Source: JAIVJZ01 sp035296385
GTDB taxonomy: Bacteria; Acidobacteriota; Blastocatellia; Pyrinomonadales; Pyrinomonadaceae
DNA length: 14,458 nucleotides
Assembly: GCA_035296385.1 (NCBI GenBank)
Contig: DATHBB010000041.1
Coordinates: 1 to 14,458, forward strand
Reading direction: 5' to 3'
Under the pieces are notes generated by a model. It saw nothing but the letters and a program-made list of their open reading frames with translations. It was not told the origin of the DNA and did no database searches. A program made the translations under genes and the position numbers. This document shows, piece by piece, positions 1 through 8,316 of this stretch. Within the stretch, counting starts at the first letter, position 1. Each line of letters starts with the position of its first letter.

Positions 1-2258
<2,258 letters not shown>

Positions 2259-2274
2259 CACGATCCTGCTCCTC

Positions 2275-2607
2275 TCAGGTCGCCTGCATGACCTTGGCGA
2301 CCGCAACCGACAGGTGTTCCCAACGCGACTCTTCGACAGTGAGTTGCTTGCGACCCGCCCGCGTCAATTTATAAAACCGCGCGCGGCGGTTGTTCTCCGA
2401 AGTTCCCCACTCGCTCTTGATCCAGCCGCGTTGCTCGATGCGATAGAGCGCCGGATAGAGCGTCCCTTCTTCGACTTTCAACATGTCCTCGGCGAGTTGC
2501 TGGATGCGCTGACCGACCCCGTAGCCATGCATCGAGCCGAGTGAAAGCGCTTTCAGGACGAGCATGTCGAGCGTGCCCTGCGGCAGATCGGACTTCTGTT
2601 TAACCAA
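2275..2607 (-). CDS. PadR-family transcriptional regulator
   Basis: This is a 110-aa protein with the PadR winged-helix signature: LDMLVLKALS near residue 14, HGYGVGQRIQQL near 27-38, then EEGTLYPALYRIEQRGWI (about 46-63) and the wing SENNRRARFYKLTRAGRKQL. It is of the short PadR type, without a long C-terminal dimerisation arm, and probably acts as a cytoplasmic dimeric repressor. The start codon is TTG, chosen because a perfect AGGAGG sits nine bases upstream (2617-2622) and no ATG fits. It is the first gene of a two-gene unit with the ADOP permease 16 bases downstream, an arrangement that is very common in acidobacteria. The 10-bp inverted repeat at 2628-2664 is a plausible autoregulatory site. 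The ligand cannot be told from sequence. Confidence 0.93.
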   Translation of the reverse strand: MVKQKSDLPQGTLDMLVLKALSLGSMHGYGVGQRIQQLAEDMLKVEEGTLYPALYRIEQRGWIKSEWGTSENNRRARFYKLTRAGRKQLTVEESRWEHLSVAVAKVMQAT

Positions 2608-2616
2608 TGAAGCGTC

Positions 2617-2622
2617 CCTCCT
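2617..2622 (-). promoter_or_regulatory. Ribosome binding site deciding the TTG start of padR
   Basis: On the minus strand AGGAGG lies nine bases before TTG at 2607-2605. It is a full match to the anti-Shine-Dalgarno core and is the reason for preferring this non-ATG start. Confidence 0.8.
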
Positions 2623-2627
2623 GTTAA

Positions 2628-2664
2628 CTTCTAGGGAGGCATGGTCGCACGGCTTCCCTAGAAG
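2628..2664. promoter_or_regulatory. Perfect 10-bp inverted repeat upstream of padR, candidate operator
   Basis: Arm 1 is CTTCTAGGGA at 2628-2637 and arm 2 is TCCCTAGAAG at 2655-2664; they are exact reverse complements separated by 17 bases. The centre-to-centre distance is 27 bp, and each arm contains CTAG. The repeat sits just upstream of the padR Shine-Dalgarno sequence. A TTGACC hexamer on the minus strand (2669-2664) overlaps the distal arm and could be a -35 box, but no convincing -10 is seen at the right spacing. Position and symmetry fit a dimeric repressor site, probably for PadR itself. Confidence 0.5.
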
Positions 2665-2830
2665 GTCAAGGATAATGTGGGAGGGCGACGTGTTGGCGAA
2701 GAAGTCGCCCCGGACAAGAGGAGATAATTCCCCGGTACGCTGGAGCGTTTATGATTTGCAGCGGGGCGAGAAAGTTAAGCGCGGGTCGTTGCCCTCGTGA
2801 GTAGGGAAGGGGTTTGAGGGTGGCAAACAG

Positions 2831-3709
2831 CTACGGCTGCGTGATTCGGAAGTGATATTTGTTTAGCTCTTCGGGTTCGACGCCCGCGTTTTCTCCGCTG
2901 AGACGCACGGAAAAATCACCGCGTCCCATCAATTCGGCGGGCACGTCAAACTCGACCGCCTTCGCGCCGTCAACTGTCACAGTCTTGAGGCCGCTCGCCT
3001 TGAACAGTTCGGCGCTGCTTCGCGTGTCGCCGAGCACGACTTGATAGCTGCGATATTGATCGGCACCTAAATCCTCAAGTCTGAGGCGCACGGTGCGCGT
3101 GCGCTCAGGGATAGTTACTCTCTTCCACTCGCCCGGGTCTCTCAACAACACCGGCGTGAGAGCGATGATAAAGACGCTGCCCGTCGCGGCTTCGGTGCGC
3201 TCGGCGATGATTGACGGTTGCACTACGCGCGAGTTTTGCCACATGCGGTAGAGCGGCAGCGCGGCCAACGCGAGGACGACGAGCGACAGCACGGAGACGA
3301 GCGCGAGGCGGGGGCGCGGGCTTTGCGCGAGAATTGAGGGCAGACGAAATCCGGACCAGAAAGATTGAGGGGGGCTTTCGAGAGGTTGATAGGGGGAGCT
3401 TTCGAAAGATTGATTCAGCGGCACTGCGTTAGCAGCGTCGTTGACGTACCTTTTTAACGTCTCGGCGAACCTTAAATTTTGCAGTCTTTCGGGAGTGCAG
3501 AGAAAGTCAATTTCAAATTGCTCTTTTTCGCGCGGGGTGAGCGCGCCTTCGAGGTAGTCATCTATTAACTCCCTCTCCGCCACGAGAATTTCGTCGTAAG
3601 CTTCCGTATCGGTCATTAAAGATTCTTCTAAGGCACGCCTCTCTTCCTGCCCTATGTCTCCGAGCAAGTACCGTTTAAGCAAACCTTTATCAACAATAAA
3701 TCGCTTCAT
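2831..3709 (-). CDS. Single-pass membrane protein, putative anti-sigma factor of the adjacent ECF sigma
   Basis: This 292-aa protein has three parts. Residues 1-90 are a charged helical region (LLKRYLLGDIGQEERRALEE; ERELIDDYLEGALTPREKEQF) resembling the N-terminal domain of many acidobacterial putative anti-sigma factors, but without the zinc-binding His-x3-Cys-x2-Cys; the only cysteine is C71. A Ser/Pro linker follows (about 95-120), then a TM helix near 135-154 (LALVSVLSLVVLALAALPLY), then a beta-rich region at 165-292. The predicted topology is N-in, C-out. It follows the ECF sigma gene by 63 bases on the same strand, the classic position for a cognate anti-sigma. ATG at 3709 has only a weak, distant GGAG. 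The anti-sigma role rests on position and shape, not on a recognised domain; a plain envelope protein is the alternative. Confidence 0.8.
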   Translation of the reverse strand: MKRFIVDKGLLKRYLLGDIGQEERRALEESLMTDTEAYDEILVAERELIDDYLEGALTPREKEQFEIDFLCTPERLQNLRFAETLKRYVNDAANAVPLNQSFESSPYQPLESPPQSFWSGFRLPSILAQSPRPRLALVSVLSLVVLALAALPLYRMWQNSRVVQPSIIAERTEAATGSVFIIALTPVLLRDPGEWKRVTIPERTRTVRLRLEDLGADQYRSYQVVLGDTRSSAELFKASGLKTVTVDGAKAVEFDVPAELMGRGDFSVRLSGENAGVEPEELNKYHFRITQP

Positions 3710-3772
3710 TCGCCGCAGCCGTCTCCATTCGCGCCGTCCTCTCTTGATTATATGACAATCCGGTCGATTCTA

Positions 3773-4351
3773 TTACGCAGCCCGCCCGGCGAGGCACTGG
3801 CGCACGCATTCCTCAAGCGACACGCGGATGCGGCAAGCCCTGATGCGCAGAACGTTCAGATTGACCGCCAACTGCTCCGCGAGTTTCTTCCGGTTGGCGA
3901 TTTTCGCTCCTTTTTCTTCCCTGTAATACTCGACGATGAAGTGGCGGTTGTTCGGCGGTAGTTCCGACATGCAACGGTCGAGACATTCGTAGCGCCGTGC
4001 GTCCTCCTCGTCCTGAGGTTCGACGGGCGGGAGGGCGGCGGCAGTTGTGTGCGCGGCCTCGCCGCGCTTCCTGTTCCTGAAATATTCGAGTTGGACTTTG
4101 TCCGCGACGCCGTAAAAGTAGAGAGCGGGGTCGCCGGAATAAACGGGGGCGAGTTCTTCCACTTTGAACATGACGCGGCTGATGGTCTCGTCGGCCAGGT
4201 CCTCCGCGTCGTAGCAACCCCGGCAAGTGAAAAACTTGATCAGCCTGCGGCGTATCTCCTCGTACCTGCTGCCTGCGCGTTCCCGATCCGGGTCGAGCCA
4301 GCCGAGCAGTTTGTCGAGCATGTTCTGTGTCAGTTCCCGATCTTTTTTCAT
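3773..4351 (-). CDS. ECF-type RNA polymerase sigma factor
   Basis: The product is 192 aa from ATG at 4351. Region 2 covers about 22-97 (RLIKFFTCRGCYDAEDLADE, then YFYGVADKVQLEYFRNRKR, matching the 2.1-2.4 helix pattern). An acidic linker follows (112-118). Region 4 covers about 118-185, with the helix-turn-helix NRKKLAEQLAVNLNVLRIRA and a tail RIRVSLEECVRQCL usual in acidobacterial ECF proteins. The length is normal for the family. The frame stays open upstream to a TTG at 4447, which would overlap the CHAT gene by 44 bp and add 32 poorly conserved-looking residues. I prefer ATG 4351, although it has no Shine-Dalgarno sequence and may depend on translational coupling (see the minicistron at 4348-4404). 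It lies between the CHAT gene and the putative anti-sigma gene. Its target promoter is not evident. Confidence 0.9.
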   Translation of the reverse strand: MKKDRELTQNMLDKLLGWLDPDRERAGSRYEEIRRRLIKFFTCRGCYDAEDLADETISRVMFKVEELAPVYSGDPALYFYGVADKVQLEYFRNRKRGEAAHTTAAALPPVEPQDEEDARRYECLDRCMSELPPNNRHFIVEYYREEKGAKIANRKKLAEQLAVNLNVLRIRACRIRVSLEECVRQCLAGRAA

Positions 4352-4404
4352 AAGGGGTTGGGCGGCCTGAATAACGAGCGTCGGAGAGGGCGTAAAGAAA
4401 GCAT
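4348..4404 (-). CDS. Possible 18-codon coupling minicistron between CHAT and sigma genes
   Basis: The ATG at 4404 overlaps the CHAT stop as TAATG. The frame runs 18 codons (product MLSLRPLRRSLFRPPNPL) and ends in a TGA that overlaps the sigma ATG as ATGA. There is no Shine-Dalgarno sequence for either start, so ribosomes finishing the CHAT gene could reinitiate here and then at the sigma gene. The peptide itself is Arg/Leu/Pro-rich and is probably not functional. Short overlaps of this kind can occur by chance in a GC-rich gene junction. Confidence 0.3.
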   Translation of the reverse strand: MLSLRPLRRSLFRPPNPL

Positions 4405-7400
4405 TATCGGTGCGGCGAGCGGCGGGCGATGCGCTTGCGGCGCGCAAACTTGACGATGGGGAAACTGCCGAGAGAGAGAATCAGCAGGAGCGCACCGGCA
4501 GCCGTGGCGTAGCTGTTATGAACTTCGCGGTTCGGGGCGTCCGTCGTCGGCGGCAGGGCGTGGTGGTCGCCCTGAAGCGTGAAGGCCGCCCAGAAGAAGG
4601 GCGCTTGCCAGCGTTTGCGTCGCCACAATTCGAGTTGCGCCTGACGCAACGCGGCGGCGGGCGTCAATTCTTCGCCGAGCATCTTGCGGTAGAAGACCTT
4701 CATCAGCTCGGCTGTCGCTTCGTCGTCCACCTTCCACATGCTTGCCATGACGCGCGACGCTCCGGCGTACATGAAGCCGCGAGTCAGGCCGACCAGTCCT
4801 TCGCCGTTGATGGCCTTGCCGAGTCCGGTATTGCAGGCGCTCAAGACGACCAACTCCACCGGCAGGTCGAGGTTGTAGATGTCGTGCAGGCGGAGGAAGC
4901 CGTCGCGCGTGTTGCCGCTCCTGTCGAAGCGCGAGAGGACGAGTCCGGAGAGTTCGGGCTGTTGGTTGTCGAGGATGCCGTGCGTGGCGAAGTGTATGAT
5001 GCGGTATTGCTTCAACTCGCCGCCGCTCGCAAACTCTTTGTTCGCATCGAAGCCGATGGCTTTCCGGCTCGAACCCGCACTTCCGAGAGACATGACGGCT
5101 TCGGCCTCATCCTTCGAGGCGGGAAGCGGCGGTAGAAAAAGTGCGTCCGGCGTTTGCGCCGCGAGCGCATCGCCCGTCGCCTCACTCTTTTCCGCAGACG
5201 CTCCGGACGAGTTCAGTTTCTCAGGAGGCGGGAGGCGCGGATCGTCCCGGTCGAAGACCGGATCGGCCAGCACGGCGACTTGCCACGGGGCGGGCTTGCG
5301 TCCGAGGGTTTCGTCGCGCAGCGCCGTGAGCACCGTCGCCGAAGGCAGGTAAACGATTTCATGTCTGACGATGAGCGGCGCGTCGCTCGCTCCATCTTCC
5401 TGCAAGACGCTGGCGTTGACGGCGGCAGACTCGGAAGGCGCATCCGCCGGAGGCGACGGGAGCGCGCCGAAAGGGATGTAGAGCAACGCGCCGTCGGGGA
5501 CGATGAGCAGACGCTTTGAAGCCAGACGCTCACGGACGGGCGACAGCAAAATCTTACTCAAGGTCGCAGCTTTCGACGGGTAGAGTGCGTCGGCGTCGGC
5601 GATGCGTTGACGCCGCGCGGCGGCGCTCTCTCCCGGCACGGGCTGTCGCGCCGTCAGGAGTTGATAGACATCGCGCGCGGCCTTCTCGATCTCGGCGCTT
5701 CCGGGCAACTCGTGGCTCGTGATTTCTTCGCGCGTCACGACCCAGAGATAGCTGCGCTCGACGCCGAGCGCGTATTCAAGCAGCAGCGTGTCGCGATCAA
5801 GCAACGCTTGAATCTCTCCGACTGCCGGGGCGCGGGTCTGCCTGAGCGTGGCGTAACGCGGATTCTGCTTTCTGATCTGCGCCTCCACTTCGTCGTACTC
5901 GGCGGCCAGCGCACGAATCTCGCGCGAGAGGGCGGCGGCCTCTTTAGCTAGCGCGGCGGCCTCTTTAGCTTCGGGCTTCGTGTCGAGCACAACCATCTGT
6001 CGCTCGGCTTTATCATTCAACAACTGCTGGAGGTTGCGCTTGCGCTTGAAGAGGTCAGGGCTGATACCCTGTTGAATATCGGCGTCGGCCTCTTGAAGCA
6101 TGTCGAGCAGTCCGCGCGCCCGCGCCCGCTCGCTCGCCTGAAGCGCCAGCACGTCCAGACCTTCCGCCGGACGCTCGCGGTGCATACGCATCAGCACGGA
6201 AGTGTAGAGTTCGTAATACTGGCGCACGGAAGCGAAATAGGATGAGCGCAGTTCGCGGCTGGCGACGTTCGTGCGCAGCGATTCGATGATCTGCAAAGAA
6301 CTTTCGACGTGCGCTCTCGACTCCGCCAGACGACCCGCGCCGAACTCCGCGTGCGCGATGTTGTAGAGCGTTAAGGATTCGCGCGCAGGGTCTTTGGCGG
6401 CGCGCGTCAGGGGCAGCGCCGCCGTGTAGAAAGTGAGAGCCTTTTTCGGCTCGCCACGCGTTTCGTAGATGTGACCGATGCTGTTGAGCGTGAGGTATTC
6501 GCCGCGCCTGTTCTCCGCCGCGCGGTTGAGTCTGAGCGCGCGGTCGAAGTAGTCCAGAGCTTTCGACTGTTCCGCGAGCGCGCCGTAGACGCTGCCGATG
6601 TCCAAGAGGCTGAGGGCTTCGACGCGACGGTTCTTGAGCGTCGTGCTGAGTTTGAGCACCTGCTCGTAATACCCTACGGCTTGCGCGTAGTTGTCCTTCG
6701 CGGAGAGGTCTTCGCGCGCCGCGCGAGCGGCGTTACCGCGCGCCTGATAAATTTTACCCATGTGCCGGAGCGAAACCAACTCGCCTTCGATATCGCCGAG
6801 CGCGCGGCAGAGTGCTAAAGCTTCTTCGTGGCAATCGAGCGATTGCTGCAACTCGTTAAGGTGACTTAAGAGTTCGCCCTTCCCGTTGAGCGCGGTGGTC
6901 ATCCCCGCGCGGTCGCCGATAGAGCGAAAAATGTTGGCGGCTCTGCCGTAAAATTCCAGCGCCTGCTCTTTGTCGCCGAGCAGAGAGTGTACGAGTCCGA
7001 AGGCGTTTGTGATCTGCGCCTCGCCGCGAACGTCTTGCGCCTCGCGCCAGAGCGCAAGCGATTGCCGGTAGTATTCGAGCGCGCGCGGCAGGTCGCTCAG
7101 GTCTGTGTAGGTGTAGCCGAGGTAGAGCAAAGTCTGCGCGCGGCCTTTGAGGTTTCCGGTTTTCGGCCAGACGGCTAAGGCCTGGTTGAGATATTTGACG
7201 GCGTTCTTCGCGTCGCCCCGCTCATAATAGACTTCGCCGGTGTCGTTGAGCGACTGCGCCTCGCCGTGCGGGTTAGAGGTCAGGCGGCTCAGTCGCAGCG
7301 CCTTTTGATGATGGGCGAGAGCCTTCTCGCCGTCGCCCTGATAGGTGTAGAGTCGCCCCGTCAGGTTAAGCGTCTCGATCTCGCCCGCGCGATCTTTCGT

Positions 7401-7868
7401 CTCTCTGTAGAGCTTGAGGGCGCGCGCCCAGGAGTCGAGCGCGGGCTGATGCTCTCCGAGCATATAAAAACTCTGACCGGCCTCTTTGAGCGCGGCGGCC
7501 TCTCGGTCTTTGCGCCCCAACGCGCGCCACAGCGAACTCGCCGTTTGATACTTCCCGACTGCGTCTCTGAGCGCACCTTCCTGCCATTGGCCGTCGAGGC
7601 GCTTGGCCTCCGCGAAGGCTTCTTCGGCAGCCGCTACGGCGTCGGCCTCTCGCCGCGCGTCGCTCGCTCGCTCGTCGGTCTCTGCGACCGAAACTTCAGC
7701 CGCCACAGATTGAAACCGCAACAGCGGAGGGGCTGAGAAGACCGGAAGCGGCAACGAAGGCAGAACGCATGAAGAAAGAAGCCACGCGATGAACAGTAGC
7801 CGCTTAGTCACGCGTGCTGCGCCGAAACTCTTCGCGGGCGTTGCCGTTTGTCGGGACTTAATGAGCAT
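4404..7868 (-). CDS. Secreted, membrane-anchored TPR-CHAT protease-like protein
   Basis: The product is 1154 aa from ATG at 7868; TTG at 7874 is an alternative two codons upstream, and neither has a good Shine-Dalgarno sequence. The N-terminus is a signal peptide (TKRLLFIAWLLSSC) whose LSSC around C34 also fits a lipobox. About eleven 40-residue TPR units span roughly 100-540, followed by a coiled-coil-like segment (about 580-665). The CHAT domain covers about 785-1100, with the catalytic dyad His963 in IIHFATHGILD and Cys1012 in VVLSACNTGLG, then GASRVMASMWKVDDEAT. A final TM (about 1120-1139) is followed by a basic tail (KFARRKRIARR). CHAT is a clan CD, caspase-like fold. The features place the TPR and CHAT parts outside the cytoplasm. 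It is the first gene of a block with an ECF sigma and a putative anti-sigma. Substrate unknown; proteolytic activity is inferred from the intact dyad. Confidence 0.95.
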   Translation of the reverse strand: MLIKSRQTATPAKSFGAARVTKRLLFIAWLLSSCVLPSLPLPVFSAPPLLRFQSVAAEVSVAETDERASDARREADAVAAAEEAFAEAKRLDGQWQEGALRDAVGKYQTASSLWRALGRKDREAAALKEAGQSFYMLGEHQPALDSWARALKLYRETKDRAGEIETLNLTGRLYTYQGDGEKALAHHQKALRLSRLTSNPHGEAQSLNDTGEVYYERGDAKNAVKYLNQALAVWPKTGNLKGRAQTLLYLGYTYTDLSDLPRALEYYRQSLALWREAQDVRGEAQITNAFGLVHSLLGDKEQALEFYGRAANIFRSIGDRAGMTTALNGKGELLSHLNELQQSLDCHEEALALCRALGDIEGELVSLRHMGKIYQARGNAARAAREDLSAKDNYAQAVGYYEQVLKLSTTLKNRRVEALSLLDIGSVYGALAEQSKALDYFDRALRLNRAAENRRGEYLTLNSIGHIYETRGEPKKALTFYTAALPLTRAAKDPARESLTLYNIAHAEFGAGRLAESRAHVESSLQIIESLRTNVASRELRSSYFASVRQYYELYTSVLMRMHRERPAEGLDVLALQASERARARGLLDMLQEADADIQQGISPDLFKRKRNLQQLLNDKAERQMVVLDTKPEAKEAAALAKEAAALSREIRALAAEYDEVEAQIRKQNPRYATLRQTRAPAVGEIQALLDRDTLLLEYALGVERSYLWVVTREEITSHELPGSAEIEKAARDVYQLLTARQPVPGESAAARRQRIADADALYPSKAATLSKILLSPVRERLASKRLLIVPDGALLYIPFGALPSPPADAPSESAAVNASVLQEDGASDAPLIVRHEIVYLPSATVLTALRDETLGRKPAPWQVAVLADPVFDRDDPRLPPPEKLNSSGASAEKSEATGDALAAQTPDALFLPPLPASKDEAEAVMSLGSAGSSRKAIGFDANKEFASGGELKQYRIIHFATHGILDNQQPELSGLVLSRFDRSGNTRDGFLRLHDIYNLDLPVELVVLSACNTGLGKAINGEGLVGLTRGFMYAGASRVMASMWKVDDEATAELMKVFYRKMLGEELTPAAALRQAQLELWRRKRWQAPFFWAAFTLQGDHHALPPTTDAPNREVHNSYATAAGALLLILSLGSFPIVKFARRKRIARRSPHR
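5932..5970. repeat. In-frame tandem duplication inside the CHAT gene
   Basis: An identical 18-base word (GCGGCGGCCTCTTTAGCT on the plus strand) occurs at 5932-5949 and 5953-5970, a 21-bp period. It encodes a repeated KEAAALA heptad in the coiled-coil-like segment between the TPR array and the CHAT domain, so the frame is kept. DNA identity suggests a recent slippage event. Confidence 0.8.
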
Positions 7869-7993
7869 CTTCAATCCAACTTTTAAGGCACGAATTTACG
7901 CGGGTGAAAAGTAGTTAGCGGAACTCAGCTGGCATCCTGAAACGAGGTAAGTTGTAGGCCAAGAACCTCAGCGCGCAGATGTCGGGTGCGCAT

Positions 7994-8022
7994 TATCTAA
8001 CATGAATCTAAGCCATATTCAA
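7994..8022 (-). promoter_or_regulatory. Weak candidate promoter for the CHAT-sigma block
   Basis: On the minus strand TTGAAT (8022-8017) and TAGATA (7999-7994) are separated by 17 bases, about 120 bases upstream of the CHAT start. Matches to the sigma70 consensus are 4/6 and 3/6. The stretch is locally AT-rich. Nothing better is visible between 7875 and 8075, and an ECF-type promoter read by the neighbouring sigma factor cannot be excluded. Confidence 0.25.
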
Positions 8023-8075
8023 GACTTCGGCGAAGAGCGCGTCATCCCTGCTCAAAGCAAATGATACGAACGCGC

Positions 8076-8169
8076 GTAGGGACAAAACAAATATCAGGGC
8101 AAAGCGAAGTCCTCCGCTCGCCCGCCTAAACTAACAACGGGCGAACAGAGGAATCCCCTCTGCCCCTAC
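8076..8169. repeat. 94-bp palindromic element with GTAGGG inverted ends
   Basis: The segment opens with GTAGGG (8076-8081) and closes with its reverse complement CCCTAC (8164-8169). Inside are two nested hairpins: TCGCCCG/CGGGCGA (8118-8124 and 8138-8144) and CAGAGG/CCTCTG (8146-8151 and 8157-8162). No coding capacity is apparent. Short GC-rich palindromic elements of this kind are often dispersed, non-autonomous repeats, but only one copy is present in the window. No T-tract follows the stems, so it does not look like a standard terminator. Confidence 0.4.
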
Positions 8170-8282
8170 ATTAGTCTCTCGCCGCGCACAACATTAGCTT
8201 CTCGCCGTGCGCAACATTAGTCCATCGCTGCGCACAACATTAGTCTCTCGCTGTGCACAACATTAGTCTCTCGCTGTGCTCG
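8168..8282. repeat. Five tandem copies of a 23-bp repeat
   Basis: Units start at 8168, 8191, 8214, 8237 and 8260, with an exact 23-bp period. Each begins ACATTAG on the plus strand, continues with a pyrimidine-rich TCTCTCGC core, and ends in a TGTGCACA- or GCGCACA-like semi-palindrome. Units differ at a few positions; the last degenerates after TGTGCTCG. The array ends about 35 bases short of the C11 peptidase stop codon, in the gene-free stretch upstream of the CHAT gene. Between 8283 and 8318 a further short word, TCGGGCGCGAAC, occurs twice. There is no spacer variation of the CRISPR kind. Confidence 0.9.
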
Positions 8283-8316
8283 GGCGCGAACCGCAAAACG
8301 AGCCTTCGGGCGCGAA

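Noticed and set aside
2683..2710. GGGCGAC/GTCGCCC hairpin after the putative anti-sigma gene as a terminator
   Set aside because: Only a 7-bp stem with a 14-base loop and no T-tract on either strand.
4410..5135. 241-aa plus-strand open frame antisense to the CHAT catalytic region
   Set aside because: No recognisable domain or ribosome site, and the minus-strand frame here carries the conserved His and Cys motifs.
2831..7868. Type III-E CRISPR (TPR-CHAT plus sigma) locus
   Set aside because: No repeat-spacer array or Cas7-like effector is present, and this CHAT protein carries a signal peptide and a membrane anchor, unlike cytoplasmic Csx29.
8168..8282. CRISPR array
   Set aside because: The units are contiguous 23-bp repeats with no unique spacers and diverge from each other by point changes.
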